A stretch of DNA of 64,000 nucleotides from Orientallactaga sibirica (taxonomy: Eukaryota; Chordata; Mammalia; Rodentia; Dipodidae), in NCBI GenBank assembly GCA_036365145.1, contig JAEOAD010000032.1:1207501-1271500 (forward strand). The letters run 5' to 3'. This document shows positions 1-10,552 of this stretch, piece after piece; position 1 is the stretch's first letter, and the number at the start of each line of letters is the position of its first letter. The notes beneath the pieces were generated by a model. The model was not told the origin of the DNA. It did not search any database and saw nothing but the letters and a program-made list of their open reading frames with translations. Position numbers and translations under genes: made by a program.

Positions 1-906
1 GCCCCTAAAGGGGAGTTAGAAAGCGTGACTCAAGAGGAAGTGAGATACACCCCTAAAGAACTTCAGGAGCTTTTTAACTTGTACAGGCAGAAGCATGGGG
101 AATATATGTGGGAATGGATTTTAAGGGTGTGGGATGATGGAGGAAGGAATATAAAATTAGATCAAGCTGAATTTATTGAAATGGGCCCACTAACCAGAGA
201 GTTTAGATTTAACACTGCAGCTCATGCAGTTGGAAGAGGTGCCAAGAGTTTATTTGATTGGTTGGCTGAAGTATGGATCCAAAGATGGCCTATTGTGAAT
301 GAGCTTGAGCTGCCTGATATCCCTTGGCTTAATGTTGATGAAGGGATTTAAAGGCTCAGAGAACTTGGAATGCTGGAGTGGATTTACCATGTAAACTCAT
401 CTTTAAGCCCGCAATGGGAGCGTGCAGAAGATGTGCCCTTCACTAAGACTATAAGAAACAGATTTGTGAGGGGAGCACCAGCACACTTAAAGTCCCCAAT
501 CATTGGTCTTTTATGTAAAGAAGACATCACAGTGGGAGCCGCAGTTGCTGCATTAGGTGACTTAGATGCAATGGGTCTAACTGGCTTTCGAGGTAACAAG
601 GGCCAAGTATCAGCACTGAATCGCCAAAGGCAAGATGAGCGTGTTTACCGTAATGGACAACACAGGCAAAACAATGCTCGTAACAGTATGACTCGTGTAG
701 ACCTTTGGTACTGGCTGCTTAATCATGGTGTTCCCAGAAGTGAAATAGATAAAAAGCCTACTAAGTTCCTGCTTGATCTGTATAAGCAGAAAAGTTCCAG
801 AGCAAAGAACCCAAAGGCCACTTTGAATTATAGCAACAGAGAATCAAGGCCTCTTAACCAGTTTCCAGACTTGAGCCAGTTTAGAGATCCTGAACCCCTT
901 GATTGA
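1..906 (+). pseudogene. gag: ERV-L gag (copy A), 3' part
   Basis: The frame is open from base 1 to a TAA at 349-351 and continues in the same frame from 352 to a TGA at 904-906, so a single nonsense codon splits it. The part present is the capsid-like C-terminal half, rich in Trp and charged residues. No CCHC zinc knuckle is visible, which fits ERV-L Gag. The same TAA sits at 6439-6441 in copy B, so it predates the duplication. Residues near the C-terminus differ slightly from copy B (around 622-665). Gag would form the particle core; this copy would give a truncated product unless the stop is read through. Confidence 0.88.
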
Positions 907-1761
907 AGGGGTGGCCGGGTACCTTTGAGGAAGGACCCTCCCATAATCCCCAAAAGTTTCAATATTAAGCTTAGTCCTATCCTTCCTCAGAGGGACCTAC
1001 AGCCTTTTGCTAGGGTACCTGTACACTGGGGAAAAGGAAATAATCAGACTTTTCGGGGCTTACTGGACACTGGCTCTGAATTGACATTGATTCCAGGAGA
1101 CCCTAACCGGCATCGTGGCCCTCCAGTTAAAGTAGGTGCTTATGGAGGTCAGGTGATCAATGGAGTTTTGGCAAATGTTAGACTGACAGTAGGTCCAGTG
1201 GGTCCCCGAACTCATCCTGTGGTTATTTCCTCAGTCCCAGAATGCATAATTGGGATAGATATACTTAGGAGCTGGCAAAACCCCCACATTGGTTCTTTGA
1301 CTTGTGGGGTGAGGGCCATTATGGTTGGAAAGGCCAAATGGAAGCCATTGGAGCTCCCTCTACCAAGGAAAATAGTGAACCAGAAACAGTATCGCATCCC
1401 TGGAGGAATTGCAGAGATTAATGCCACTATAAAGGACTTGAAGGATGCAGGGGTGGTGGTTCCCACCACATCCCCCTTTAACTCCCCTATTTGGCCTGTT
1501 CAGAAGACAGACGGATCCTGGAGAATGACAGTGGATTATCGGAAACTTAATCAGGTGGTGACTCCAATTGCAGCTGCTGTACCAGATGTGGTTTCTTTAC
1601 TTGAGCAGATTAACACATCTCCTGGTACCTGGTATGCAGCTATTGATCTTGCAAATGCCTTCTTCTCCATACCTGTCCATAAGGACCACCAGAAGCAATT
1701 TGCCTTCAGCTGGCAAGGTTCAGCAGTACACATTTACTGTGTTACCTCAAGGTTATATTAA
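907..1761 (+). pseudogene. pro-pol: ERV-L protease and N-terminal reverse transcriptase (copy A)
   Basis: Continues in the gag frame directly after the UGA at 904-906. The aspartic protease active-site triplet Asp-Thr-Gly lies about 48 residues after position 925, and a GIDIL block follows. RT then starts with the [17 protein letters not shown] region and the motif-A block DLANAFF. The frame is lost near 1715 by an extra G compared with copy B and ends at TAA 1759-1761. A C missing near 1766 restores the original frame, so the frame-shifted stretch is only about 50 bp. Confidence 0.87.
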
Positions 1762-1830
1762 CTCTCAGCCCTGTGTCATAGCTTAGTTCGCAGGGATCTT
1801 GATCGTCTGTGCCTTCCACAAGGTGTCACA

Positions 1831-3411
1831 TTGGTCCATTATATCGATGACATTATGCTGATTGGATTGAATGAGCAGGAGGTGGCAGCCACTCTGGAGT
1901 TGCTGGTACAGCATATGCGCATCAGGGGATGGGAAATAAATCCATCCAAAATTCAAGGACCTTCCACCTCCATGAAATTTCTAGGAGTTCAGTGGTGTGG
2001 GGCATGCAGGGACATTCCTTCTAAGGTGAAGGATAAGTTGTTGCACCTGGCCCCTCCTACCACTAAGAAGGAAGCACAATGTCTAGTGGGCCTATTTGGA
2101 TTTTGGAGACAGCACATTCCTCACTTGGGTGTGTTACTCCGTCCCATATACCAAGTGACTTGGAAAGCTACTAGTTTTCAGTGGGGCCCAGAACAAGAGA
2201 AGGCTCTTCAACAGGTCCAGGCTGCTGTGCAGGCGGCTCTGCCACTTGGGCCATATGATCCAGCAGATCCAATGATACTTGAGGTACCAGTGGCAGATAG
2301 GGATGCTGTTTGGAGCCTTTGGCAGGCCCCCATAGGTGAATCACACCGGAGGCCCTTGGGATTCTGGAGCAAGGCCCTGCCATCATCTGCAGACAATTAT
2401 TCTCCCTTTGAGAGACAGCTCTTGGCTTGCTATTGGGCCTTAATAGAAACTGAACGCTTGACAATGGGCCATCAAGTTATTATGCGACCTGAACTGCCCA
2501 TTATGAGCTGGGTGTTATCTGACCCACCAGGCCATAAAGTTGGACGTGCACAGCAGCAGTCCATCATCAAGTGGAAGTGGTATATCCGTGATTGGGCTCG
2601 AGCAGGCCCTGAAGGCATAAGTAAGTTACATGAGGAGGTTGCCCAAATGCCTATGGTTGCTACTCCTGTTTCAATGCCTTCTGTCCCCAAGCATGCACCT
2701 ATGGCATCATGGGGTGTGCCCTATGATCAGTTGACTGAAGAGGAGAAGACCAGGGCATGGTTTACAGATGGTTCAGCACGCTATGCGGGCACATCCCAGA
2801 AGTGGACAGCTGCAGCATTACAGCCCCTTTCTGGGACAACTCTGAAGGACTGTGGTGAAGGGAAGTCTTCACAATGGGCAGAACTATGGGCAGTACACAT
2901 GGTTGTGCATTTTGCTTGGAAAGAAAAATGGCCAGATGTGCGGTTATACACTGATTCCTGGGCTGTGGCCAATGGTTTGGCAGGATGGTCCGGGACATGG
3001 AAGGAGCATGATTGGAAAATTGGTGAAAAGGACATTTGGGGAAAATGTATGTGGATAGAGCTCTCTGAATGGGCAAAGGATATAAAGATACTTGTGTCCC
3101 ATGTTAATGCTCATCAGAAGGTGACCTCATCAGAGGAGGACTTTAATAATCAAGTAGATAAGCTGACACGTTCTGTGAACTGTGGTCAACCTCTTTCCTC
3201 AACCACCCCTGTCATTGCCCAATGGGCCCATGAACAAATTGGCCATGGTGGCAGGGATGCAGGTTATGCATGGGCCCAACAACACGGACTTCCACTAACT
3301 AAGGCTGACCTGGCTACGGCTGCTGCTGAGTGCCAAATCTGCCAGCAGCAGAGACCAACTCTGAGCCCCCGATATGGTAGTATTCCACGGGGTGACCAGC
3401 CAGCAACTTAG
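1831..3411 (+). pseudogene. pol: ERV-L reverse transcriptase, RNase H and integrase zinc domain (copy A)
   Basis: A 526-codon open frame in the original pol frame. It opens with the RT catalytic YIDD box (residues 4-7), then thumb and connection. RNase H has the FTDGS, WAEL, YTDSW and HVNAHQ blocks. The integrase zinc-binding H-x4-H and C-x2-C pairs lie near the end. It stops at TAG 3409-3411, where copy B has Trp, just before the integrase catalytic core. The first codon is not a genuine start; this is an internal polyprotein segment. Confidence 0.88.
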
Positions 3412-3990
3412 TGGCAAGTCAACTACATTGGACCTCTTCCATCATGGAAAGGGCAGCGTTTTGTCCTTACTGGAATAGACACTTATTCTGGGTATGAATT
3501 TGCTTTTCCTGCACGTAATGCTTCTGCCAAAACTACTATCCGTGGGCTTACAGAATGCCTTATCCACCGTCACGGAATTCCACACAGCATTGCTTCTGAC
3601 CAAGGAACTCACTTCACAGCCAAGGAAGTACAGCAGTGGGCTCATGATCATGGAATTCACTGGTCTTACCATGTGCCCCACCACCCTGAAGCAGCTGGCT
3701 TGATAGAGCGGTGGAATGGCCTTTTAAAGAAACAGCTGCAGTGCCAACTAGGTGGCAATAGCTTGGAGGGCTGGGGCGTGTCCTCCAGCAGGCTGTATAT
3801 GCTCTGAATCAGCGTCCTATATATGGTGCTGTTTCTCCTATAGCCCAGATTCACAGGTCCAGGAATCAAGGGGGTGGAAATGGGAATGGTACCACTTACC
3901 ATCACCCCAAGTGACCCATTAGCCAAATTTTTGCTTCCTGTACCCACAACCTTACGCTCTGCTGGCCTAGAGGTCTTGGTTCCAGAGGGG
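3412..3990 (+). pseudogene. pol: ERV-L integrase core (copy A), frameshifted
   Basis: Continues in frame after the TAG at 3409-3411 through the integrase core, with the SDQG Asp and the LIERWN Glu. The residue expected to be the first catalytic Asp (WQVxYIG) is Asn. A G missing near 3775 and an extra G near 3868 put about 90 bp out of frame. A run of five G at 3986-3990, against seven in copy B, breaks the junction to dUTPase. Confidence 0.82.
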
Positions 3991-4455
3991 GAGTGCTTTC
4001 ACCAGGAGGCACAAAGAACATTCCATTGAACTGGAAGCTGAGATTTCCCCTGGCCACTTTGGGCTCCTGATGCCCTTGAGTGCACAGGCTGAGAAAGGAG
4101 TTACAGTGTTAGCAGGGTAATTGATCCAGATTACCAGGGAGAAATTGGACTGCTCCTCCACAATGGAGGTAAGGAAGAGTATGTCTGGAGTGCTGGAGAT
4201 TCTCTAGGGTGTCTCTTGGTGTTACCATGCCCTGTTATCAAAGTCAATGGACAACTGCAACAACCCAATCAAGGCAGTGTGATAAATGGCCCAGATCCTT
4301 CAGGAATGAAGGTATGGGTCACACCTCCAGGTAAAGAACCAAGACCTGCTGAGGTGCTTGCTGATGGTGGAGGAAATACTGAATGGGTAGTAGAAGAAGG
4401 CAGTAACAAATACCAGCTAAGGCCACGGGACCAGTTACAAAAACGTGGTCTGTAA
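3991..4455 (+). pseudogene. ERV-L dUTPase domain (copy A), frameshifted
   Basis: C-terminal deoxyuridine triphosphatase domain of the Pol polyprotein; the family hydrolyses dUTP and limits uracil in viral DNA. The IDPDY substrate-pocket motif is encoded near 4125. Compared with copy B, one C is missing near 4050 and one G near 4115, so the domain is in pieces. The last 79 codons (4216-4455) are open and end with QLQKRGL. Confidence 0.8.
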
Positions 4456-4759
4456 TTGCCATGAGTGTTCCTGTCTTACTTTGTTAAGAGTGTTTGTACA
4501 TATGTATACCAATATTAAGATGTTTTGTTCTTCCTCTATTTCTCTATTAGGTAATTAATACTGATCAAGATCATATTGCTAGTTAACCACTGTTGAATTT
4601 ATATTTGACTTATTATATGAGACTAAGCCTTTCTCAAGGAACTTGCTTTGTGTGTGTGTGGGGGGGGGATGATTGTGTGTTTCCGGTTGTACGAGGGATA
4701 GTTATATCATGTTAGGCGGAATTATGACCTTGTTACTGTCTTCTTTTGGAAATTAAGTA
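4456..4759 (+). other. ERV-L 3' untranslated region (copy A), deleted at its end
   Basis: Non-coding stretch between dUTPase and LTR, with a (TG)n run leading into a G run near 4650-4668. Compared with copy B it stops early. The part equivalent to 10857-10903, which includes the polypurine tract, is missing together with the start of the LTR. Confidence 0.8.
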
Positions 4760-5250
4760 TAAGTGTGTGGTTTCTGAGGCTGCCTCTAGGAAGGATTAAC
4801 TAAAGGAGAATCCTTCCTTCCCGGGGTAAGCCTTCCCCAGAGTGGGCGGCCCAGATTTGTGGGCAGCCCCTCTTGGAGGCTGGGGGCTGGTTGATAAAGG
4901 AAAAAGGAGCTCTGGGAAGAAAGGCTCTCTCTCTCCCACCTGGCTGCTGGTGCTACTAGCTGCTTGGTGTTTTCTGCTTGGTACCTGCTGCTTGGTGTTG
5001 CTGCTCTCCAGTGTGGACTGAAGACCAGGGTGGACTGAAGAGCAGCATCTCTCCAGGAAGCCTCCAGGCCTTCAGTGCCGGATTGGGACTGCTGAGGCCT
5101 CCAGCCTCGTGCACTGAGCAGCTACCGGGTTTCTTGACTCTCGGACCTGCAACCTGCTATTGCTGGACTGTGTAAGCTAATCCAATAAATCCCCCTTTAA
5201 TACAATTCATTCTGTCCATTCTGTTCCTCTAGAGAACCCTGACTAATACA
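4760..5250 (+). mobile_element. central ERV-L LTR, lacking first 57 bp of U3
   Basis: Homologous to the LTR at 10904-11440 from its position 58 to its CA end (5249-5250). Carries a TATA-like block disturbed by an insertion (gataaaggaaaaagg), an AATAAA polyadenylation signal at 5184-5189 and the family terminus gactaataca. It serves both as 3' LTR of copy A and, by position next to the primer-binding site, as 5' LTR of copy B. Confidence 0.88.
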
Positions 5251-5255
5251 GATTG

Positions 5256-5273
5256 TGGTACCAGAAGTGGTTC
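5256..5273 (+). promoter_or_regulatory. primer-binding site, tRNA-Leu type
   Basis: TGGTACCAGAAGTGGTTC begins five bases after the LTR end. A TGG start at this spacing is the expected complement of a tRNA 3' CCA. The sequence resembles the leucine-tRNA site that gives ERV-L its name (family knowledge, not computed). Confidence 0.8.
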
Positions 5274-5294
5274 TAGAGAAACAGAATTGTAAGG

Positions 5295-6996
5295 ATGGAT
5301 TTCCCTAGTAGGCTTGGTGCTCTGTGGAGTTCATTCAACTCTAGTACCACTAAAGGCTCTGCTGGTAATAAGGAGAGCACTTTAAGTGGTAATAAGGAGG
5401 GCACTAATAATCCATGGTGTGAACTGTTTAACGAACTCCGTGAGATAGATGTATTTAGTGATTCTGAGTCATATCTTGTGAGGAGCAAGGAATTTAGTGA
5501 CTCTGTATCTAGAACTTTTGAATATTTGTGGAAAAGTAAGACGAATGATGATGCTGGATGGTTTCTTCTGGCATCTCTAGATAAACTGTTGAGAGAAAAG
5601 CAGAAGCTCCAAAAGGAAAATTCCAAGCTTAAGACCCACGTACATGATCTGAAGGTTTCTAAGGGTGCCCTGGAGGAAAATCTCCTGTCTAGTCAGAACA
5701 GGGCTCGAATTGCAGAAAACCAAACTCAAGCTCTCATTGTAAGATTGGCTAACTTACAGCGTAAGCTAATTCCCAGCCTCACAAACTATCAGAAGTTAAA
5801 GTGAGGGCATTGGTTGGAAAAGAGTGGGATCCCATGACTTGGGATGGGGATGTATGGGAAGACCCTGAAGAATCTGGGGACATTGAACTCTCAGATTCTG
5901 AAGAAGTTGTTTTGCATGAGAATGTGGCTTCCCCTCCTTTAACTGCAGGTGCATCCCCACCCCCACCCCCTGAGGGAATCACTCCTTCTTTGAGGAAGCA
6001 GTAATGACCCTCCCTGCAGGATGTGCTGATGCTTCTCAGAGCCCACCCATCTTTGCCTCAAGGCCTATAACTAGGCGTAAGGCTAGGCATGCCCCTAAAG
6101 GGGAGTTAGAAAGCGTGACTCAAGAGGAAGTGAGATACACCCCTAAAGAACTTCAGGAGCTTTTTAACTTGTACAGGCAGAAGCATGGGGAATATATGTG
6201 GGAATGGATTTTAAGGGTGTGGGATGATGGAGGAAGGAATATTAAATTAGATCAAGCTGAATTTATTGAAATGGGCCCACTAACCAGAGATTTTAGATTT
6301 AACACTGCAGCTCATGCAGTTGGAAGAGGTGCCAAGAGTTTATTTGATTGGTTGGCTGAAGTATGGATCCAAAGATGGCCTACTGTGAATGAGCTTGAGC
6401 TGCCTGATATCCCTTGGCTTAATGTTGATGAAGGGATTTAAAGGCTCAGAGAACTTGGAATGCTGGAGTGGATTTACCATGTAAACTCATCTTTAAGCCC
6501 GCAATGGGAGCGTGCAGAAGATGTGCCCTTCACTAAGACTATAAGAAACAGATTTGTGAGGGGAGCACCAGCACACTTAAAGTCCCCAATCATTGGTCTT
6601 TTATGTAAAGAAGACATCACAGTGGGAGCCGCAGTTGCTGCATTAGGTGACTTAGATGCAATGGGTCTAACTGGCTTTCGAGGTAACAAGGGCCAAGTAT
6701 CAGCACTGAATCGCCAAAGGCAAGGTGAGAATGTTTACCATAATGGACAGCGCAGGCAAAACAATGCTCGTAACAGTATGACTCGTGTAGACCTTTGGTA
6801 CTGGCTGCTTAATCATGGTGTTCCCAGAAGTGAAATAGATAAAAAGCCTACTAAGTTCCTGCTTGATCTGTATAAGCAGAAAAGTTCCAGAGCAAAGAAC
6901 CCAAAGGCCACTTTGAATTATAGCAACAGAGAATCAAGGCCTCTTAACCAGTTTCCAGACTTGAGCCAGTTTAGAGATCCTGAACCCCTTGATTGA
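5295..6996 (+). pseudogene. gag: ERV-L gag (copy B), in three frames plus one nonsense codon
   Basis: Starts at ATG 5295, 22 bp after the primer-binding site. Residues 1-169 (to 5804) hold a Lys/Glu/Leu-rich coiled coil from about residue 90 to 150. The reading then moves to another frame (5801-6004; acidic, ending in a proline run) and again to a third (6004-6441), which enters the capsid-like domain. After the TAA at 6439-6441 the same frame continues to a TGA at 6994-6996. The frame changes fall at tight overlaps: AAAGTGAGG near 5801 and TAATGA at 6002. The N-terminal half of copy A is outside the window, so I cannot tell whether the two frame changes are shared. Confidence 0.88.
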
Positions 6997-7803
6997 AGGG
7001 GTGGCCGGGTACCTTTGAGGAAGGACCCTCCCATAATCCCCAAAAGTTTCAATATTAAGCTTAGTCCTATCCTTCCTCAGAGGGACCCTGGCCTTTTGCT
7101 AGGGTACCTGTACACTGGGAAAAGGAAATAATCAGACTTTTTGGGGGGCTTACTGGACACTGGCTCTGAATTGACATTGATTCCAGGAGACCCTAACCAG
7201 CATCGTGGCCCTCCAGTTAAAGTAGGTGCTTATGGAGGTCAGGTGATCAATGGAGTTTTGGCAAATGTTAGACTGACGGTAGGTCCAGTGGGTCCCCGAA
7301 CTCATCCTGTGGTTATTTCCTCAGTCCCAGAATGCATAATTGGGATAGATATACTTAGGAGCTGGCAAAACCCCCACATTGGTTCTTTGACTTGTGGGGT
7401 GAGGGCCATTATGGTTGGAAAGGCCAAATGGAAGCCATTGGAGCTCCCTCTACCAAGGAAAATAGTGAACCAGAAACAGTATCGCATCCCTGGAGGAATT
7501 GCAGAGATTAATGCCACTATAAAGGACTTGAAGGATGCAGGGGTGGTGGTTCCCACCACATCCCCCTTTAACTCCCCTATTTGGCCTGTTCAGAAGACAG
7601 ACGGATCCTGGAGAATGACAGTGGATTATCGGAAACTTAATCAGGTGGTGACTCCAATTGCAGCTGCTGTACCAGATGTGGTTTCTTTACTTGAGCAGAT
7701 TAACACATCTCCTGGTACCTGGTATGCAGCTATTGATCTTGCGAATGCCTTCTTCTCCATACCTGTCCATAAGGACCACCAGAAGCAATTTGCCTTCAGC
7801 TGA
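6997..7803 (+). pseudogene. pro-pol: ERV-L protease and N-terminal reverse transcriptase (copy B)
   Basis: Follows the gag UGA in the same frame. Compared with copy A, two single-base losses (near 7086 and 7118) and a two-base gain (near 7135-7145) put about 50 bp of the protease N-terminus out of frame and then restore it. From 7141 the frame is open through the DTG active site, the GIDIL block and RT motif A, to TGA 7801-7803 where copy A encodes Trp. The original frame resumes immediately after this stop. Confidence 0.86.
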
Positions 7804-7827
7804 CAAGTTCAGCAGTACACATTTACT

Positions 7828-10188
7828 GTGTTACCTCAAGGTTATATTAACTCTCCAGCCCTGTGTCATAGCTTAGTTCGCAGGGATCTTGATCGTCTGT
7901 GCCTTCCACAAGGTGTCACATTGGTCCATTATATCGATGACATTATGCTGATTGGATTGAATGAGCAGGAGGTGGCAGCCACTCTGGAGTTGCTGGTACA
8001 GCATATGCGCATCAGGGGATGGGAAATAAATCCATCCAAAATGCAAGGACCTTCCACCTCCATGAAATTTCTAGGAGTTCAGTGGTGTGGGGCATGCAGG
8101 GACATTCCTTCTAAGGTGAAGGATAAGTTGTTGCACCTGGCCCCTCCTACCACTAAGAAGGAAGCACAATGTCTAGTGGGCCTATTTGGATTTTGGAGAC
8201 AGCACATTCCTCACTTGGGTGTGTTACTCCGTCCCATATACCAAGTGACTTGGAAAGCTACTAGTTTTCAGTGGGGCCCAGAACAAGAGAAGGCTCTTCA
8301 ACAGGTCCAGGCTGCTGTGCAGGCGGCTCTGCACCACTTGGGGCCATATGATCCAGCAGATCCAATGATACTTGAGGTACCAGTGGCAGATAGGGATGCT
8401 GTTTGGAGCCTTTGGCAGGCCCCCATAGGTGAATCACACCGGAGGCCCTTGGGATTCTGGAGCAAGGCCCTGCCATCATCTGCAGACAATTATTCTCCCT
8501 TTGAGAGACAGCTCTTGGCTTGCTATTGGGCCTTAATAGAAACTGAACGCTTGACAATGGGCCATCAAGTTATTATGCGACCTGAACTGCCCATTATGAG
8601 CTGGGTGTTATCTGACCCACCAGGCCATAAAGTTGGACGTGCACAGCAGCAGTCCATCATCAAGTGGAAGTGGTATATCCGTGATTGGGCTCGAGCAGGC
8701 CCTGAAGGCACAAGTAAGTTACATGAGGAGGTTGCCCAAATGCCTATGGTTGCTACTCCTGTTTCAATGCCTTCTGTCCCCAAGCATGCACCTATGGCAT
8801 CATGGGGTGTGCCCTATGATCAGTTGACTGAAGAGGAGAAGACCAGGGCATGGTTTACAGATGGTTCAGCACGCTATGCGGGCACATACCAGAAGTGGAC
8901 AGCTGCAGCATTACAGCCCCTTTCTGGGACAACTCTGAAGGACTGTGGTGAAGGGAAGTCTTCACAATGGGCAGAACTATGGGCAGTACACATGGTTGTG
9001 CATTTTGCTTGGAAAGAAAAATGGCCAGATGTGCGGTTATACACTGATTCCTGGGCTGTGGCTAATGGTTTGGCAGGATGGTCCGGGACATGGAAGGAGC
9101 ATGATTGGAAAATTGGTGAAAAGGACATTTGGGGAAGATGTATGTGGATAGAGCTCTCTGAATGGGCAAAGGATATAAAGATACTTGTGTCCCATGTTAA
9201 TGCTCATCAGAAGGTGACCTCATCAGAGGAGGACTTTAATAATCAAGTAGATAAGCTGACACGTTCTGTGGACTGTGGTCAACCTCTTTCCTCAACCACC
9301 CCTGTCATTGCCCAATGGGCCCATGAACAAAGTGGCCATGGTGGCAGGGATGCAGGTTATGCATGGGCCCAACAACACAGACTTCCACTAACTAAGGCTG
9401 ACCTGGCTACGGCTGCTGCTGAGTGCCAAATCTGCCAGCAGCAGAGACCAACTCTGAGCCCCCGATATGGTAGTATTCCACGGGGTGACCAGCCAGCAAC
9501 TTGGTGGCAAGTCAACTACATTGGACCTCTTCCATCATGGAAAGGGCAGCGTTTTGTCCTTACTGGAATAGACACTTATTCTGGGTATGCATTTGCTTTT
9601 CCTGCACGTAATGCTTCTACCAAAACTACTATCCGTGGGCTTACAGAATGCCTTATCCACCATCATGGAATTCCACACAGCATTGCTTCTGACCAAGGAA
9701 CTCACTTCACAGCCAAGGAAGTACAGCAGTGGGCTCATGATCATGGAATTCACTGGTCTTACCATGTGCCCCACCACCCTGAAGCAGCTGGCTTGATAGA
9801 ACGGTGGAATGGCCTTTTAAAGAAACAGCTGCAGTGCCAACTAGGTGGCAATAGCTTGGAGGGCTGGGGGCGTGTCCTCCAGCAGGCTGTATATGCTCTG
9901 AATCAGCGTCCTATATATGGTGCTGTTTCTCCTATAGCCCAGATTCACGGGTCCAGGAATCAAGGGGTGGAAATGGGAATGGTACCACTTACCATCACCC
10001 CAAGTGACCCATTAGCCAAATTTTTGCTTCCTGTACCCACAACCTTACGCTCTGCTGGCCTAGAGGTCTTGGTTCCAGAGGGGGGGAGTGCTTTCACCAG
10101 GAGGCACAAAGAACATTCCATTGAACTGGAAGCTGAGATTTCCCCCTGGCCACTTTGGGCTCCTGATGCCCTTGAGTGCACAGGCTGA
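7828..10188 (+). CDS. pol: ERV-L pol segment: reverse transcriptase, RNase H, integrase (copy B)
   Basis: 786 codons without interruption. RT motif B LPQGY is at residues 2-6 and catalytic YIDD at 35-38 (7930-7941). RNase H has Asp345 (FTDGS) and Asp407 (YTDSW), followed by HVNAHQ. Integrase has H-x4-H and C-x2-C zinc ligands, then the core with Asp622 and Glu658, an exact D-35-E spacing. The position expected for the first catalytic Asp is Asn563. An insertion near 8330 adds one codon relative to copy A. The last 35 or so codons are read out of frame because of a seven-G run at 10080-10086. The listed start is GTG and is not a real initiation site; the segment would be made only as part of a polyprotein. 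Confidence 0.9.
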   Translation: MLPQGYINSPALCHSLVRRDLDRLCLPQGVTLVHYIDDIMLIGLNEQEVAATLELLVQHMRIRGWEINPSKMQGPSTSMKFLGVQWCGACRDIPSKVKDKLLHLAPPTTKKEAQCLVGLFGFWRQHIPHLGVLLRPIYQVTWKATSFQWGPEQEKALQQVQAAVQAALHHLGPYDPADPMILEVPVADRDAVWSLWQAPIGESHRRPLGFWSKALPSSADNYSPFERQLLACYWALIETERLTMGHQVIMRPELPIMSWVLSDPPGHKVGRAQQQSIIKWKWYIRDWARAGPEGTSKLHEEVAQMPMVATPVSMPSVPKHAPMASWGVPYDQLTEEEKTRAWFTDGSARYAGTYQKWTAAALQPLSGTTLKDCGEGKSSQWAELWAVHMVVHFAWKEKWPDVRLYTDSWAVANGLAGWSGTWKEHDWKIGEKDIWGRCMWIELSEWAKDIKILVSHVNAHQKVTSSEEDFNNQVDKLTRSVDCGQPLSSTTPVIAQWAHEQSGHGGRDAGYAWAQQHRLPLTKADLATAAAECQICQQQRPTLSPRYGSIPRGDQPATWWQVNYIGPLPSWKGQRFVLTGIDTYSGYAFAFPARNASTKTTIRGLTECLIHHHGIPHSIASDQGTHFTAKEVQQWAHDHGIHWSYHVPHHPEAAGLIERWNGLLKKQLQCQLGGNSLEGWGRVLQQAVYALNQRPIYGAVSPIAQIHGSRNQGVEMGMVPLTITPSDPLAKFLLPVPTTLRSAGLEVLVPEGGSAFTRRHKEHSIELEAEISPWPLWAPDALECTG

Positions 10189-10552
10189 GAAAGGAGTTAC
10201 AGTGTTAGCAGGGGTAATTGATCCAGATTACCAGGGAGAAATTGGACTGCTCCTCCACAATGGAGGTAAGGAAGAGTATGTCTGGAGTGCTGGAGATTCT
10301 CTAGGGTGTCTCTTGGTGTTACCATGCCCTGTTATCAAAGTCAGTGGACAACTGCAACAACCCAATCAAGGCAGTGTGATAAATGGCCCAGATCCTTCAG
10401 GAATGAAGGTATGGGTCACCCGTCCAGGTAAAGAACCAAGACCTGCTGAGGTGCTTGCTGAAGGTGGAGGAAATACTGAATGGGTAGTAGAAGAAGGCAA
10501 TAACAAATACCAGCTAAGGCCACGGGACCAGTTACAAAAACGTGGTCTGTAA
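10088..10552 (+). CDS. ERV-L dUTPase domain (copy B), shifted frame
   Basis: Intact C-terminal dUTPase domain of about 150 residues. It has the GVIDPDY motif, whose Asp activates water in trimeric dUTPases, then a GDSLGCLL block like family motif 4, and ends QLQKRGL. It lies in a different frame from the integrase upstream, the two being joined at the G run 10080-10086. No initiator ATG precedes it, so expression would depend on frameshifting, or the run is a mutation or sequencing error. Confidence 0.84.
   Translation: MLSPGGTKNIPLNWKLRFPPGHFGLLMPLSAQAEKGVTVLAGVIDPDYQGEIGLLLHNGGKEEYVWSAGDSLGCLLVLPCPVIKVSGQLQQPNQGSVINGPDPSGMKVWVTRPGKEPRPAEVLAEGGGNTEWVVEEGNNKYQLRPRDQLQKRGL

Larger units (their letters stand above)
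1..5250 (+). mobile_element. ERV-L (MERVL-like) provirus copy A, 5' part outside window
   Basis: Class III endogenous retrovirus entered inside gag at the window edge. The order is gag, protease, reverse transcriptase, RNase H, integrase, dUTPase, a short 3' untranslated stretch and an LTR. A C-terminal dUTPase after integrase and the absence of env are the family signature of ERV-L. The whole body recurs about 6090 bp downstream as copy B. Copy A is the more damaged: indels near 1715, 1766, 3775, 3868, 3986, 4050 and 4115, and a TAG at 3409-3411. The family assignment is firm; the exact subfamily is not tested. Confidence 0.93.

Noticed and set aside
384..3947. Minus-strand and alternate-frame open frames across the proviruses (also 6474-10181)
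   Set aside because: Shadows of gag and pol; the same frames recur in both copies only because the DNA is duplicated.
4456..4759. Possible env gene after pol
   Set aside because: No open frame, signal peptide or membrane segment; ERV-L lacks env.
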